From assembly GCA_965247125.1 (NCBI GenBank), contig CBDFGO010000003.1:1939300-2003299 (forward strand): a stretch of 64,000 nt of DNA, read 5' to 3'. A program made the translations under genes and the position numbers. Under the pieces are notes generated by a model. That model did no database searches, was not told the DNA's origin, and saw only the letters and a list, made by a program, of their open reading frames with translations. This document shows, one piece after another, positions 25,561-34,638 of the stretch (within the stretch, counting starts at the first letter, position 1; each line of letters opens with the position of its first letter). Source of the DNA: CALBJU01 sp965247125 (lineage in GTDB: Bacteria; Bacteroidota; Rhodothermia; Rhodothermales; UBA10348).

Positions 25561-26379
25561 TCAAGCAATCGGTATATAATTGAGGAAGGGGCCCTTTCTT
25601 TTCAGGTATTCGCTGGGGGTAAAGCCGCAGAAATGTTTGAACTCATTAATGAGATGTGCTTGGTCGTAGAATCCATTTCCAATAGCAAGGGTCAACCAAT
25701 CCGGATCCGTGGTCGCTTCAATCTCTTTTAACACATTCTGAAACCTGTGAATGCGCTGGAACTGTTTTGGTGGTATTCCAAGATGCTGCTTGAAAATGTG
25801 GGCCAAATGCTTGTTGGACACGCCCGTTGAATATGAAATCTCTCCAATGTCATAAGAAGAGGGCAATTGAGACAACAGAGAGGCGGCATGACGAATAATT
25901 TTGATATTTCTATTGGGTTCTTCCAGCTTTCGGGACAGCCATTCCTCCAGGACATCAAATTTCATCTCCAACGTCTCCGAATTGAGGATTCTTTCTCTGA
26001 GATCGGCGATGGAATTCCCAAAGATTGCGTCTGCCTCAACGACCGAATTGGCAATTTCATGCATGGGGAATGGAAACAGAGGAAACGTTAAGCCCGGTAC
26101 AAACTCCACGACAAACATGGTCGAATCTTTTCCTGCAGCAATGTTGATGTGACTGGTTCTGATTCCAGAAACCCACGACTTTCGATAGCTCCTCAATTCA
26201 CTAGTCCCGGTGTCATCATATACAGCTTGAGAATTTTCAGTCAGATTCAAAAGGAGCTCAATTCCTCCATCGGGCACAAAACGATCAACTTTGTGCAACG
26301 CTGAAAACCCCTCGAAATATGACATGCTGTTCACGAGAGTATTCAGCGGAAAGTCTGGGATTTTGGTTTTAAAAATCAT
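25561..26379 (-). CDS. AraC-family transcriptional regulator (DUF6597 sensor)
   Basis: A 272-residue regulator. The N-terminal DUF6597-type region (~1-140) includes 'VDRFVPDGGIELLLNL' and 'SGIRTSHINIAAG'. The C-terminal AraC double helix-turn-helix (~160-265) has 'SYSTGVSNKHLAHIFKQHLG', 'PKQFQRIHRFQNVL', and the second HTH 'LAIGNGFYDQAHLINEFKHF', closing with 'GFTPSEYLKR'. Length is typical. Effector and targets are unknown; the following DUF1761 and DUF4287 genes are candidates by position. Confidence 0.9.
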   Translation of the reverse strand: MIFKTKIPDFPLNTLVNSMSYFEGFSALHKVDRFVPDGGIELLLNLTENSQAVYDDTGTSELRSYRKSWVSGIRTSHINIAAGKDSTMFVVEFVPGLTFPLFPFPMHEIANSVVEADAIFGNSIADLRERILNSETLEMKFDVLEEWLSRKLEEPNRNIKIIRHAASLLSQLPSSYDIGEISYSTGVSNKHLAHIFKQHLGIPPKQFQRIHRFQNVLKEIEATTDPDWLTLAIGNGFYDQAHLINEFKHFCGFTPSEYLKRKGPFLNYIPIA

Positions 26380-26605
26380 GAGGAATCTGGTGCGTCAAGC
26401 GATCAAGATCGGACGATTGCCATTTAACTCATAATGTTCGACCTGAGAGTACACTTAGGCGCCTGCCGTAGTCGTTAGCGAATCAAAAGACTTATTCACA
26501 CTATCACAAAAAGTGTCACAAAAGATTTTGTCTTGGAGCTTCGATTCGATAAACTAGTCGCGGGGAGGGATTCCTGTAATCAAGAACTGATATCCTGAGG
26601 AAAAC

Positions 26606-26914
26606 ATGGACTATTTGAAGACCACTCTTCGTGTCGGCCTGGCGTTCATCATATTGACAGCATTCGTTGAGATCCCTTATGCAGCCGCCATCACAGCGAT
26701 TCTGGGACTTGCGGTTGGCGTGCAACGTGACACAGGAGATCTCATGAGAACCTTTGTAATTGCGATCGGTCTTTCGATTGTCGCAGGAGCATTGAGTTCG
26801 ATTCCAGCCGTTGGAGAGTACTTGACAGCTATTCTAACCAATGGCGCTGCTCTGGCTGCAGCCTCTGCAGTTGGAGTTCTTGTTATGTGGGCATGGGAAC
26901 AGGCCGGAACCTAA
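26606..26914 (+). CDS. Small hydrophobic membrane protein, unknown
   Basis: A 102-residue protein with about four short hydrophobic segments ('VGLAFIILTAFVEIPYAAAI', 'ILGLAVGV', 'TFVIAIGLSIVAGALSSI', 'ALAAASAVGVLVMWAWEQ'). GAGGAAAAC precedes the ATG. I do not recognise the family. It is a single-gene transcript by appearance: divergent from the AraC gene, followed by a tandem repeat and a good intrinsic terminator. Confidence 0.75.
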   Translation: MDYLKTTLRVGLAFIILTAFVEIPYAAAITAILGLAVGVQRDTGDLMRTFVIAIGLSIVAGALSSIPAVGEYLTAILTNGAALAAASAVGVLVMWAWEQAGT

Positions 26915-26922
26915 TCCCAACG

Positions 26923-26979
26923 GCTCTTAATCATCTGATCTGCTCTTAATCATCTGATGTGCTCTTATTCATCTGATGT
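26923..26979. repeat. 19-bp tandem repeat, three units
   Basis: GCTCTTAATCATCTGATCT (26923-26941) is followed by two copies with one or two changes (26942-26960 and 26961-26979). It lies in the 3' untranslated region between the small membrane protein gene and its terminator. Each unit could form a weak AATCATCTGATnT fold. Otherwise the 286-base gap 26915-27200 holds only the terminator. Confidence 0.85.
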
Positions 26980-27046
26980 GATTGAGCTTCGATACTTGCC
27001 TCTGTCGCAAGTCCGAAAGAGATAGAACTACGATTCTGGTCACTAG

Positions 27047-27083
27047 AAAGGTGAACCGGCGTGAAGCCGGTTCGCCTTTTTAC
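27047..27083 (+). terminator. Intrinsic terminator of the 26606-26914 gene
   Basis: AAAGGTGAACCGGC, loop GTGAA, GCCGGTTCGCCTTT, then a T-rich tail on the plus strand. The stem has one mismatch and the AT ends give a bidirectional look, but the U tract is stronger on the plus strand. Confidence 0.85.
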
Positions 27084-27200
27084 TTTTCGCACTGAGCGTC
27101 AGACCACCGAAAGAAGGGGTCCTCCCGAAACTGTCCACTAGAGCGGGTCAACTCCAAGTCAGCAGAGCGCCAGCTACCATCCAGGACGTTCCCCCTGCCC

Positions 27201-29045
27201 CTACCACGCGATAGGTAGATAATTCCAGTTTATAAAGAAGGCGACCTGCAGGGCGATGGAGACAACTGCCACAGTGAATACGACTCGTCTAAAAACGTCC
27301 CACCACCTATTTCGCCAGGCCAGAACGACGCCGAGAGCCAGCATGAGAGCAATTGACGCGTGAAGAGACGGCATCCAGGTCAGGGCTGCGAGGGAATCGG
27401 GCACTCCGTAGAACATCTCCCCCGAATCGAAAAGACGATTGCTCATTGCCACGAATCCAAAGCCAAACCAGGTAAAGAGGACCATGCTGATTCCTAAAAA
27501 GATCAGTGCAACGCGAGAGGGCCCTCGCTGCTTTTGACCCTTAATTCCTAATCGTCTACGCCTGAAAGCACCGACTCCTGCCGCTATCGGCCATACTAAA
27601 ATCATCATCAGAATTGGCACGACCAGCAGCCAGGACACATATTCGTTCAGGAATCGGGGAGCGCGGTACCAGGCGCGTTTCTCGTAAGCCACCGATAGTC
27701 CAGCGCCGTAGAGGAATGTCTGTCGGAACATGCGTGGCTCTCCACGGCGCATTCCGAATGCGATTGTATCCGTTCCGTTTACGTTTTCATAGAGAGCATC
27801 GTCGGTCTGTACATACTCCCGAACTCGTCCACCTGAATAGACCTGCAGAGTATCTCCAGAGGTCGTGACCGTGATCGAGTTGAGGAATACCTGCGGAAAG
27901 CGCTCGATAGTCTCATGCGAGTATCTGGTTATCTCGTAGACTCCTGCTCGGGCAGCGACATCTTCGGTGGTCCTTTTCGTGACGGGCAGAAGGCTTTCTG
28001 GCCCGAGGAGATCTTCGAGCAGTTCGCCAGAGAGCTTTTCGCCAAATCTGGAACTGCCTCCATTTGCTGCAAAAAAGAAACCGACGTTTTTCTCGGGTAC
28101 GATGATCATAAGCGCCCAGTATCCTGGAACACTTCCAGCATGGGCCAGAACCTTGAACCCATTGTACGACTGATTGAACAACCCGTAGGACATTCCCGGA
28201 ATCCGCTCGTCATGTTTGAATCGAGTAGGAATGAGAGCCGCCAGAGGAGTTTGGTCTCGTTCGGCTGTTAAGACTGCGGAAACGAATCTTCCCATATCTG
28301 GCGCGGTCGAAAATGCCAGTCCAGCCGGGTAGGCGTGTGAGAAGATGTGATCTACAGACTTACATCCTTCATCATTGCACCGAAGCGGTTCTGCCGCCCC
28401 ACTGGGCACGGCGTCGCCATCTCTGAGAAAACCCGTGGAAAACATCCCCAGGGGCTCGAATAAGGTGGATTTTGCAACGTCTGCAAAGGGAATGTTGGCC
28501 GCCGATTCTACGGCAAGTGCTGCGAGCGACATGCCATGATTCGAGTGGCTAATCTGTTCGCCGACTGGCCATCCGCGTGGCGGCATCCGATCGTAGAGGT
28601 AGTCCGCGAGGGGGATCATCGTATCCGACGAGCGAGCGGCGTAACCCACGAAGCGCTCGTCGAAGCCAGCCGTGTGCGTGAGCAGATCGTGCAGCGTGAT
28701 CGGGCCACTAAATTCGCCCGATTGCTTGGTCAATCCTGATACATCATCGTCAAGCCCAAGACTGCCAGCCGCAACCTCCGACAGTACGGTTGCGGCAACC
28801 AGCGCTTTTGCCACCGATGCGATTCGAAACCGCGTTTCGGGGGTTACGGGTCGCGTCGCGGCCGAATCCGCGTAGCCGAGGGCAAGATTTGTCATTGAAT
28901 CGCCGCGTACGATCGAGAGGCTTAGGCCCGGAACATTGTACTCCTCCATCAGGGACCGAATCGTGGCTTCTTTTACCTGGGCACGTGCGTTTTGGGTGGC
29001 TGCGAAAACAGAAAACAATACGAGGCCAACTAAAATCTTTTTCAT
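27201..29045 (-). CDS. Serine hydrolase (class C beta-lactamase/AmpC-like) with C-terminal membrane helices; catalytic Tyr replaced by His
   Basis: A 614-residue exported protein. A signal peptide (1-22) precedes a beta-lactamase-like domain (~25-350) with the SxxK nucleophile S77-V-A-K80 in 'RIASVAKALV' and a late 'LAHAGSVPGY' motif (HxG region). The second motif is normally Tyr-x-Asn. Here it is H167-S168-N169 in 'GEQISHSNHG', the codon CAC (28545-28547) being one base from TAC. A linker of ~100 residues is followed by four membrane helices (from 'YVSWLLVVPILMMILVWPIA'). Such proteins hydrolyse peptides, esters or D-amino acid bonds. The start overlaps the TetR stop (ATGA), so the two are cotranslated. 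Activity is uncertain because of the His. Confidence 0.88.
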   Translation of the reverse strand: MKKILVGLVLFSVFAATQNARAQVKEATIRSLMEEYNVPGLSLSIVRGDSMTNLALGYADSAATRPVTPETRFRIASVAKALVAATVLSEVAAGSLGLDDDVSGLTKQSGEFSGPITLHDLLTHTAGFDERFVGYAARSSDTMIPLADYLYDRMPPRGWPVGEQISHSNHGMSLAALAVESAANIPFADVAKSTLFEPLGMFSTGFLRDGDAVPSGAAEPLRCNDEGCKSVDHIFSHAYPAGLAFSTAPDMGRFVSAVLTAERDQTPLAALIPTRFKHDERIPGMSYGLFNQSYNGFKVLAHAGSVPGYWALMIIVPEKNVGFFFAANGGSSRFGEKLSGELLEDLLGPESLLPVTKRTTEDVAARAGVYEITRYSHETIERFPQVFLNSITVTTSGDTLQVYSGGRVREYVQTDDALYENVNGTDTIAFGMRRGEPRMFRQTFLYGAGLSVAYEKRAWYRAPRFLNEYVSWLLVVPILMMILVWPIAAGVGAFRRRRLGIKGQKQRGPSRVALIFLGISMVLFTWFGFGFVAMSNRLFDSGEMFYGVPDSLAALTWMPSLHASIALMLALGVVLAWRNRWWDVFRRVVFTVAVVSIALQVAFFINWNYLPIAW

Positions 29046-29677
29046 GCTTTCTGACCGGTCAAATAGAGAGAAGAACAGAGCACAAGTTCGTCCACGAGGC
29101 CTTGTTCAGACAGCTCAATGGGGTATGCCCGTAGAGAATTTCGGAGGACTGCGTCTCTAGCCGATGCGGACGCAATGAAGATGGCCATATTGGCGGCTCG
29201 TTCCGGGTCCGGATGAGCAATCGAACTCGCGTTCCGAGACATTATTCGTCTGAGACGGCCGTGCACGTGATCATTGAACTCGGTTGTTCGACGTCTGAAT
29301 TCGCCCTGGTCGTCCTCGGCCGCATGCTGAATGATCTGTAACATGGCCTCTCGGTGATTGCTGAACTGATGAACCATCATCGTGATAAATGAGCGCAGTA
29401 ATTCGAAGATGTTTCCGGAAAAGTCTTCAGGCACCGCCTCATCGAATGCTTCCACACATGCGTCCAGGAAGTCTATATCTGCCAGGTGCAATAGAGCACT
29501 CTTGCCCTTGAATCGAGCGTAATAGCCGCCAACGGAGACGCCCGCGTTCCGAGCGACTTCATCCACACGTATATCGGTGAATGATTTTTCATTGAGGAGC
29601 TCGCGTGCTGCTCTTGAAAGCGCCTTTTCTGTCGCCTTACTTCGCGATTGAATCGCTGTTTTTCGCCAGTTTGTCAT
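29042..29677 (-). CDS. TetR/AcrR-family transcriptional regulator
   Basis: A 211-residue repressor-type protein. The N-terminal helix-turn-helix (~16-65) reads 'ALSRAARELLNEKSFTDIRV' and 'EVARNAGVSVGGYYARFKGK', the classic TetR start. A helical ligand-binding domain follows. It is the first gene of a two-gene unit with the serine hydrolase (4-nt overlap). A perfect 21-base palindrome 36 nt upstream is a likely operator, suggesting autoregulation of both genes. Confidence 0.93.
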   Translation of the reverse strand: MTNWRKTAIQSRSKATEKALSRAARELLNEKSFTDIRVDEVARNAGVSVGGYYARFKGKSALLHLADIDFLDACVEAFDEAVPEDFSGNIFELLRSFITMMVHQFSNHREAMLQIIQHAAEDDQGEFRRRTTEFNDHVHGRLRRIMSRNASSIAHPDPERAANMAIFIASASARDAVLRNSLRAYPIELSEQGLVDELVLCSSLYLTGQKA

Positions 29678-29712
29678 CGTTTCTGGATCATTGAAGATAC
29701 TTATGATGGCCT

Positions 29713-29733
29713 AATACGAATGCGATTCGTATT
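29713..29733. promoter_or_regulatory. Palindromic operator for the TetR regulator
   Basis: AATACGAAT-GCG-ATTCGTATT: two perfect 9-base arms around three bases, ending 36 nt before the TetR start codon. Size, symmetry and position fit a TetR dimer site. The rest of 29678-29838 shows nothing else. Confidence 0.75.
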
Positions 29734-29838
29734 TGGTTACACAAGATCCAGAACAATCGACAAACAGGCTGCCTCCACCCCCCGTTAAAAAGGGGTAGAA
29801 CCCTCGTTTGGAGCTAAGAATCCTCGCCCGTACGGTGG

Positions 29839-30453
29839 CTAGTGGGTATTCGCGACGGAAAACTTGACAGTTGCCATTATATCCTCCCACATGACCGCCA
29901 GCGTTCCACCTTCTTGAGTCATATCCAGGAAAGCAATCGTTAACTGATCGAATGACATGGGAGCTTCGTTCAGCGCCATCGGTGCACGCAGCTCGTCCAT
30001 CTCTTCCATGTATCCAAATGATCCCCAGAGCCCGGGTTCTTCTGAGCGAAAATCTGGCCTCACTATGTGATTCGACAAGATCAGCGTCCATTCATTTTCT
30101 GCCAGGTCAATGTAGAACGAATATTCGCCGGCAGGTAGATGTTCGCCACCGATGATCAGATCAGTTTCGGTCATAAACCGAGTAGTCTTATTTGCACCTA
30201 CACGCCACACTGGTGCGTCAGAATTGACGACCTCGCCGTAGGACTCTCCTTCGCCGAAGATCATGGTGCGACCGCGAAGAATGGGTCGGCCATAATCGAC
30301 TGCCACCCAACTTCCACCATCGTAATCACCGTCTACGTAGGCTCCGCCAACCTGTGTGGCAGCTTCCCCGCGAGGCGAGGCCGGCCGCATCTGAGCGGTG
30401 GCTAATGAGGGGACCATTAGTAGAGCAACAAATAAAAGTGATGTTATGCGCAT
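29839..30453 (-). CDS. DUF2911 family exported protein
   Basis: A 204-residue protein with a signal peptide (1-20, 'LLFVALLMVPSLATAQM'). The body matches DUF2911: 'VAVDYGRPILRGRTMIFGE', 'VWRVGANKTTRFMTETDLII', 'GEHLPAGEYSFYIDLAENEW' and a final 'DQLTIAFLDMT' region. The family occurs widely in Bacteroidota as periplasmic proteins of unknown role. It is a single gene with its own leader. Confidence 0.88.
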   Translation of the reverse strand: MRITSLLFVALLMVPSLATAQMRPASPRGEAATQVGGAYVDGDYDGGSWVAVDYGRPILRGRTMIFGEGESYGEVVNSDAPVWRVGANKTTRFMTETDLIIGGEHLPAGEYSFYIDLAENEWTLILSNHIVRPDFRSEEPGLWGSFGYMEEMDELRAPMALNEAPMSFDQLTIAFLDMTQEGGTLAVMWEDIMATVKFSVANTH

Positions 30454-30689
30454 TTTTCCGGATGAGTTGATTATTCCTTTGAAGTCGTGAGTGGGAAGTA
30501 TCCACTGACCACTCCCAAGATTTCGATTTCGATTTCCATTACGAAGATAGTGCTGCTACTCAAACAAACTCGTCATTCCGACCCGACCAAGACAACAATT
30601 CAAAGAGTGGGACGGTGGCTTAAGTGGCCTATCCCTTTTCTGCCACCCTTTATCTATCATACGGACGACGTTATTGAGAACATTTTCAG

Positions 30690-31830
30690 ATGATTTCGAA
30701 TCCTGTAGCCATTTTCAGCCTTTTGTCTCTCGTCGTCTTTGGGATGATCTGGTTGGAGCGGTATCCACATTTCAGAAAGCTGGGAGCCGCCGCCGCTTCC
30801 ATCCTCTTCTGCATGGTTCTCTCGAATGCAGGACTCATCCCGGGCGAGTCTCTGGTCTATGATTTCTTCACAGGGTACGGAGTTCTGGCGGGCACCGTAC
30901 TTATTCTTCTGAGTGTGGATTTGGCCTCCATAAAGGCAGCTGGATCTACGATGGCCAAGGCCTTCGTCGTCGGTGCCGTGGGCACGACAATTGGAGCCGC
31001 GACCATGGGGTACTTCCTCTATCCGTCCCTGGGAGAAGACACCTACAAGCTATCCGGACAATTCGCGGCCACCTACGTCGGTGGAGGGATGAACTTTGCA
31101 GCCGTTGGGAACGCATTTGGGACATCGGGCGAGCTTTTCACGGCTGGCATCGCAGCCGACGTCATTATTACTGCGTTTTGGCTCGTGGCCTGTTTGGCGG
31201 CCCCGATTCTGCTGAAATCTGAGCCTCCGGGTGAGAGTGATGTCGAGTCCGATAATACCTCCTCGCAAAGCTCTGGACATACGCTGGATAAGGCGCTCTA
31301 CAGTAGTGGGAAGGCAGTCACCTTGGTTGACCTGGGGGCCATCGTGGGAATCACCGTTTCCGTTGTCTGGGTCTCTTCCCTACTTAATGATCTCATTCCT
31401 GTGATTCCCGAGGTGTTCTGGCTGACGACATTGGTCCTGGTGCTGGCCCAACTTCCGGCCGTAAAACGCCTCGTCGGGGCTACCGTCATCGGAAATTATC
31501 TGATTATGCTCTTTTTGGCATGCAATGGAGCAAAATCAGTGGTCGCCAAGATCGTGGAAGTTGGCCCTGAGGTCTTCTACTTCGCCTCAGGAACTGTGGC
31601 AATCCACGGCATCATCATTTGGTATTGGAATGATGTTGAAGATTGATGCAGGCACCCTGGCCATTGCATCACAAGCGAACATCGGAGGAGGAGCGAACGC
31701 GATGGCGATTGCGACTGCGAGGGGTTATAACAGCCGCATTCTTCCAGGGGTGGCCGTGGGAATCATCGGCACGGCGATCGGCAATTACCTTGGACTGGGA
31801 TTGGGAAACCTCATGCGGATCCTTCTCTGA
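30690..31830 (+). pseudogene. DUF819 family membrane transporter, frameshifted near the C-terminus
   Basis: From ATG 30690 the frame gives 318 residues of a DUF819 protein (about nine helices; 'GAVGTTIGAATMGYFLYPSL', 'AATYVGGGMNFAAVGNAFG') and stops at 31644. The family's conserved end is found in the next frame: 'GIGMMLKIDAGTLAIASQAN', 'IGGGANAMAIATARGYNSRI', 'LPGVAVGIIGTAIGNYLGLG', stopping at 31830. The switch falls close to 31610-31621, in ATCATCATTTGG, and needs one base removed or two added. Without it the last ~70 residues are lost. DUF819 proteins are inner-membrane proteins resembling anion/Na+ symporters. This may be a real mutation or an assembly error. Confidence 0.85.
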
Positions 31831-31874
31831 GCTAACTCCCCGCGAAAATCCCAACTTATCGCAGCGAGAACTGC

Positions 31875-34550
31875 TCAGTTATCCTCAAGTGACTGCGCCC
31901 AGTTGCGCCACCACATGAGGGTAGAGTAGGTTTTTTCTTCCTGTAGATCGACACCCACTGAAGTACCGGTAATTGCCAGTGTGTTTCCGTCTGGACTTAT
32001 GTCAAACCACTGATTGAGGGCATCCCCATCGACACTGACGACTTTCTGCGCTTCACCTCTAATATCGAAGGATGGCTCTGTTGTAACAGATACGCGGTAT
32101 ATCCCGTCGCCAGGGACCAAGAAGTACAGACTTTTGCCGTCAGGTGCCCATTTGGGCGTCTGCGCTTGCGGATGGCTGATGGGAAAGTATGCGGTCCCGG
32201 TAATCGGTCTAATGGCGATATCCCATCTACCCGACTCATCTGTTTCGAACGCAACATATCGGCTGTCAGGAGAGAAATCAGGATGCCGTTGTCTACCTGA
32301 CGTGGTATCAATAACGGATTCAGTTCCGGATAGCAAATTGTGGAGAAACACGTCATTGTTTCGCGAAAACGCCAACCAGTCTCCATCTGGAGATAAAGTT
32401 GGACTTTCTTCTCCGCCTTCCAGCACAGGAATATCTTCGCCGGGAACGTCCGCTGCCTGCCTGTAAATACCCGGCCTCTTGGAGGAAGAACCATCGTAAT
32501 ACAGGAAAGAGCCGTCAGGAGACCAGTCTGGATCTTCGCGGCCAGCCCCGAAGGTTCGACGCCTGAAGACTCCCGTTTGCAAGTCATAGACAGAAACGAA
32601 CAGCGGCCTACTGTTGTCATAGCTCTGGACTTCAACGGCCACAGAAGTTCCGTCCGGAGAAAAGGCGGGCCGGGCGAGCCCCCCTTCCGCGGTCCCGTCG
32701 ATCGCCTCTACCGATCGATCAGAAAGAGTATATAAGAAAAGCTTAGACTCTCGGATATTTGTTCCAAGTAGTTCGGGGACATAGAGATAGCTTCCATCTG
32801 CGCCAACGGACTGTCCGGTCCAGATTATATCGTTTATCAAAGGCGCAGGGGGGGCCATGAACTCGCGTGATTGCGGATCAAATGCACGCGCCACGTACGG
32901 CCCAGTATTGCGCCCCAATTGATACACGATAAAACCGCTCGAAGCGTAGTTGGGGTTCGTGCCCCCTGTCTCTTCGAAGCTCATCACGCCAGATTCAAGA
33001 TCGATGATCAAAAGAGTCGGATCCGTGCTCGCGGCAATTTCTCGAACTCCGACGCCCATACCTGTTTCAAGATCGACGCTGAGGACATAGTACCTGTACG
33101 GATCTGCGGATGAGGTGTCTGGCATCGCTACGGGTGTAACATCTCCAGATTCCAGATCGATGCGCCGAGTACCTAACGAAGACTGGTCGAAATACAGTAG
33201 GGATTTCGCGCTCTCCCAGACGGGGAAAATCCCTGTCGAAACCACCTTTTCAGGGACACCAGTAGGCATGGTGATGACGAAAGCCGCCCCGGCCCTTCCA
33301 AAGGCAAGCTGGGAAGCGTCAGGCGAGAAGCGGGGCCAAAAACCACCTTCCGTTCCATCTACGTAAGTGATCTCAGCGCTCTTAACATGAAAAAGGAAAA
33401 TTCCACTTCGACCGAGCGTATCCATACCGGAAAAGGCAAGATATTCGGAAGTTGGTGAGGCTGTGGGATGCGATGCATCATAAATTCCATCCAAATAGAT
33501 TTCATACTTCTGTTCCGCTGTCATCCACGGCTGTGGATTCCCACCTGAAAACGCGAGATAGCCGAGTCCAAGTGCTACGGCAAAAGTGAAAGCGATCACG
33601 GGCCACACTTTGAGCGTCATTTTTCTTAATGACTGAATCTCATTGTGGTTCGCGGCCGAGGCTTGTGTTTGACCGAATCCCGTCATCGTGTCGGACATTC
33701 GAGACATTTCTGCTTTCAGCAGGTCCACATTTCGCAGGTCGACGAGCAGATCTGTGGCCGTCTGGTAACGATCCTGAGCCTTCTTGGCGAGACACTTCGA
33801 CACGATCCACTCCACGCTCATCGGCACACCTGTGCGGACAGCGGTGAGTGGTTCTGGGTCTTCATTCAGGATGCTATAGACGGCGGCTTGCTCGTAGTCT
33901 CCGGGAAACGGATGCCTGCCTGCGATCATTTCATAGAGCGTAATGCCGAGCGCCCAAATATCTGTTCGGCTGTCAACCTCCTCGCCTCGCGCCTGCTCTG
34001 GGCTCATATAAGCGACTGTTCCAAGCGTCGAGCCCATGCGTGTGAGCTTTGTAGATGCGGCTGTCTGGGCAAGACCGAAGTCGAGTACCTTGGCTGAGCC
34101 TTTGGCCGTAAGCATCACGTTGGCCGCCTTGATGTCGCGGTGCACAATGTCTTTTTCGTGGGCGGCTTCGAGCGCACTGGCTACCTCACTCGCAATCCGT
34201 ACCGCTTCCTCCAGCTTCATAGGCCCCTGCTTGACCCGGTCTTCAAGCGTGTCTCCTTCAATAAACTCCATCGCTATGAAAGGTCTCAGATCATCGTCTT
34301 TAGAGCCCTCTGGCACCGCTTCATCTATCTCATGGATGACGGCGATATTTGGATGCGAAAGGGAGGCAGCGGCGCGGGCCTCGCGGTAAAACCGGGCCCG
34401 ATCATCGTCGCTGGATAATGCGGCGGCTGGTAGCACCTTGATGGCTACCGTGCGGTGTAGCTTGGTGTCTTCGCCTTGATAGACGATCCCCATGCCACCA
34501 CGGCCGAGTTCATCTAGGATCTTGTAATGAGATAACTTCTTGCCAACCAT
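31875..34550 (-). CDS. Receptor-like Ser/Thr protein kinase with TolB/WD40-like propeller (kinase 2)
   Basis: An 891-residue paralogue of kinase 1. The kinase domain has the same motifs ('LGRGGMGIVY', 'VAIKVLPAAAL', 'HRDIKAANVM', 'DFGLAQTA'). A single helix follows near 325-345 ('VWPVIAFTFAVALGLGYLAF'), then a propeller of 'SPDGTSVAVEVQ', 'SPDGSFLYYDG', 'SPDSRYVAFETD' and 'APDGKSLYFLVP' blades. The ATG is 34550; TTG at 34565 would add MTQIT. The 62 bases before the ATG are almost the same as before kinase 3, so the pair arose by a duplication that included the leader. The 3' flank also resembles that of kinase 1. The gene looks intact. Confidence 0.92.
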   Translation of the reverse strand: MVGKKLSHYKILDELGRGGMGIVYQGEDTKLHRTVAIKVLPAAALSSDDDRARFYREARAAASLSHPNIAVIHEIDEAVPEGSKDDDLRPFIAMEFIEGDTLEDRVKQGPMKLEEAVRIASEVASALEAAHEKDIVHRDIKAANVMLTAKGSAKVLDFGLAQTAASTKLTRMGSTLGTVAYMSPEQARGEEVDSRTDIWALGITLYEMIAGRHPFPGDYEQAAVYSILNEDPEPLTAVRTGVPMSVEWIVSKCLAKKAQDRYQTATDLLVDLRNVDLLKAEMSRMSDTMTGFGQTQASAANHNEIQSLRKMTLKVWPVIAFTFAVALGLGYLAFSGGNPQPWMTAEQKYEIYLDGIYDASHPTASPTSEYLAFSGMDTLGRSGIFLFHVKSAEITYVDGTEGGFWPRFSPDASQLAFGRAGAAFVITMPTGVPEKVVSTGIFPVWESAKSLLYFDQSSLGTRRIDLESGDVTPVAMPDTSSADPYRYYVLSVDLETGMGVGVREIAASTDPTLLIIDLESGVMSFEETGGTNPNYASSGFIVYQLGRNTGPYVARAFDPQSREFMAPPAPLINDIIWTGQSVGADGSYLYVPELLGTNIRESKLFLYTLSDRSVEAIDGTAEGGLARPAFSPDGTSVAVEVQSYDNSRPLFVSVYDLQTGVFRRRTFGAGREDPDWSPDGSFLYYDGSSSKRPGIYRQAADVPGEDIPVLEGGEESPTLSPDGDWLAFSRNNDVFLHNLLSGTESVIDTTSGRQRHPDFSPDSRYVAFETDESGRWDIAIRPITGTAYFPISHPQAQTPKWAPDGKSLYFLVPGDGIYRVSVTTEPSFDIRGEAQKVVSVDGDALNQWFDISPDGNTLAITGTSVGVDLQEEKTYSTLMWWRNWAQSLEDN

Positions 34551-34612
34551 CGTGATCTGCGTCAAGGAGCCACAATTAACGAGGATCCTAACAGAACTAC
34601 AATTCCAGGTCG
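34541..34612 (-). repeat. 72-bp start/leader sequence shared with kinase 3 (40569-40640)
   Basis: The two 72-base stretches match at all but two positions (TT against GA/A-type changes at 'CAATTAACG' and 'CAAGAAACG'). They span the first codons and ~62 bases upstream, with GGATCC and a CAATTCCAGGTCG-type segment on the left border. Similarity stops sharply there. This is probably the promoter and 5' leader of both kinase genes. Confidence 0.8.
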
Positions 34613-34638
34613 AATGAGTTGGTTCAAATCGCCCTCCG

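Noticed and set aside
29775..29800. CCCC...GGGG hairpin with A tract near 29780
   Set aside because: Four-base stem only and no T run in the needed direction; not called a terminator.
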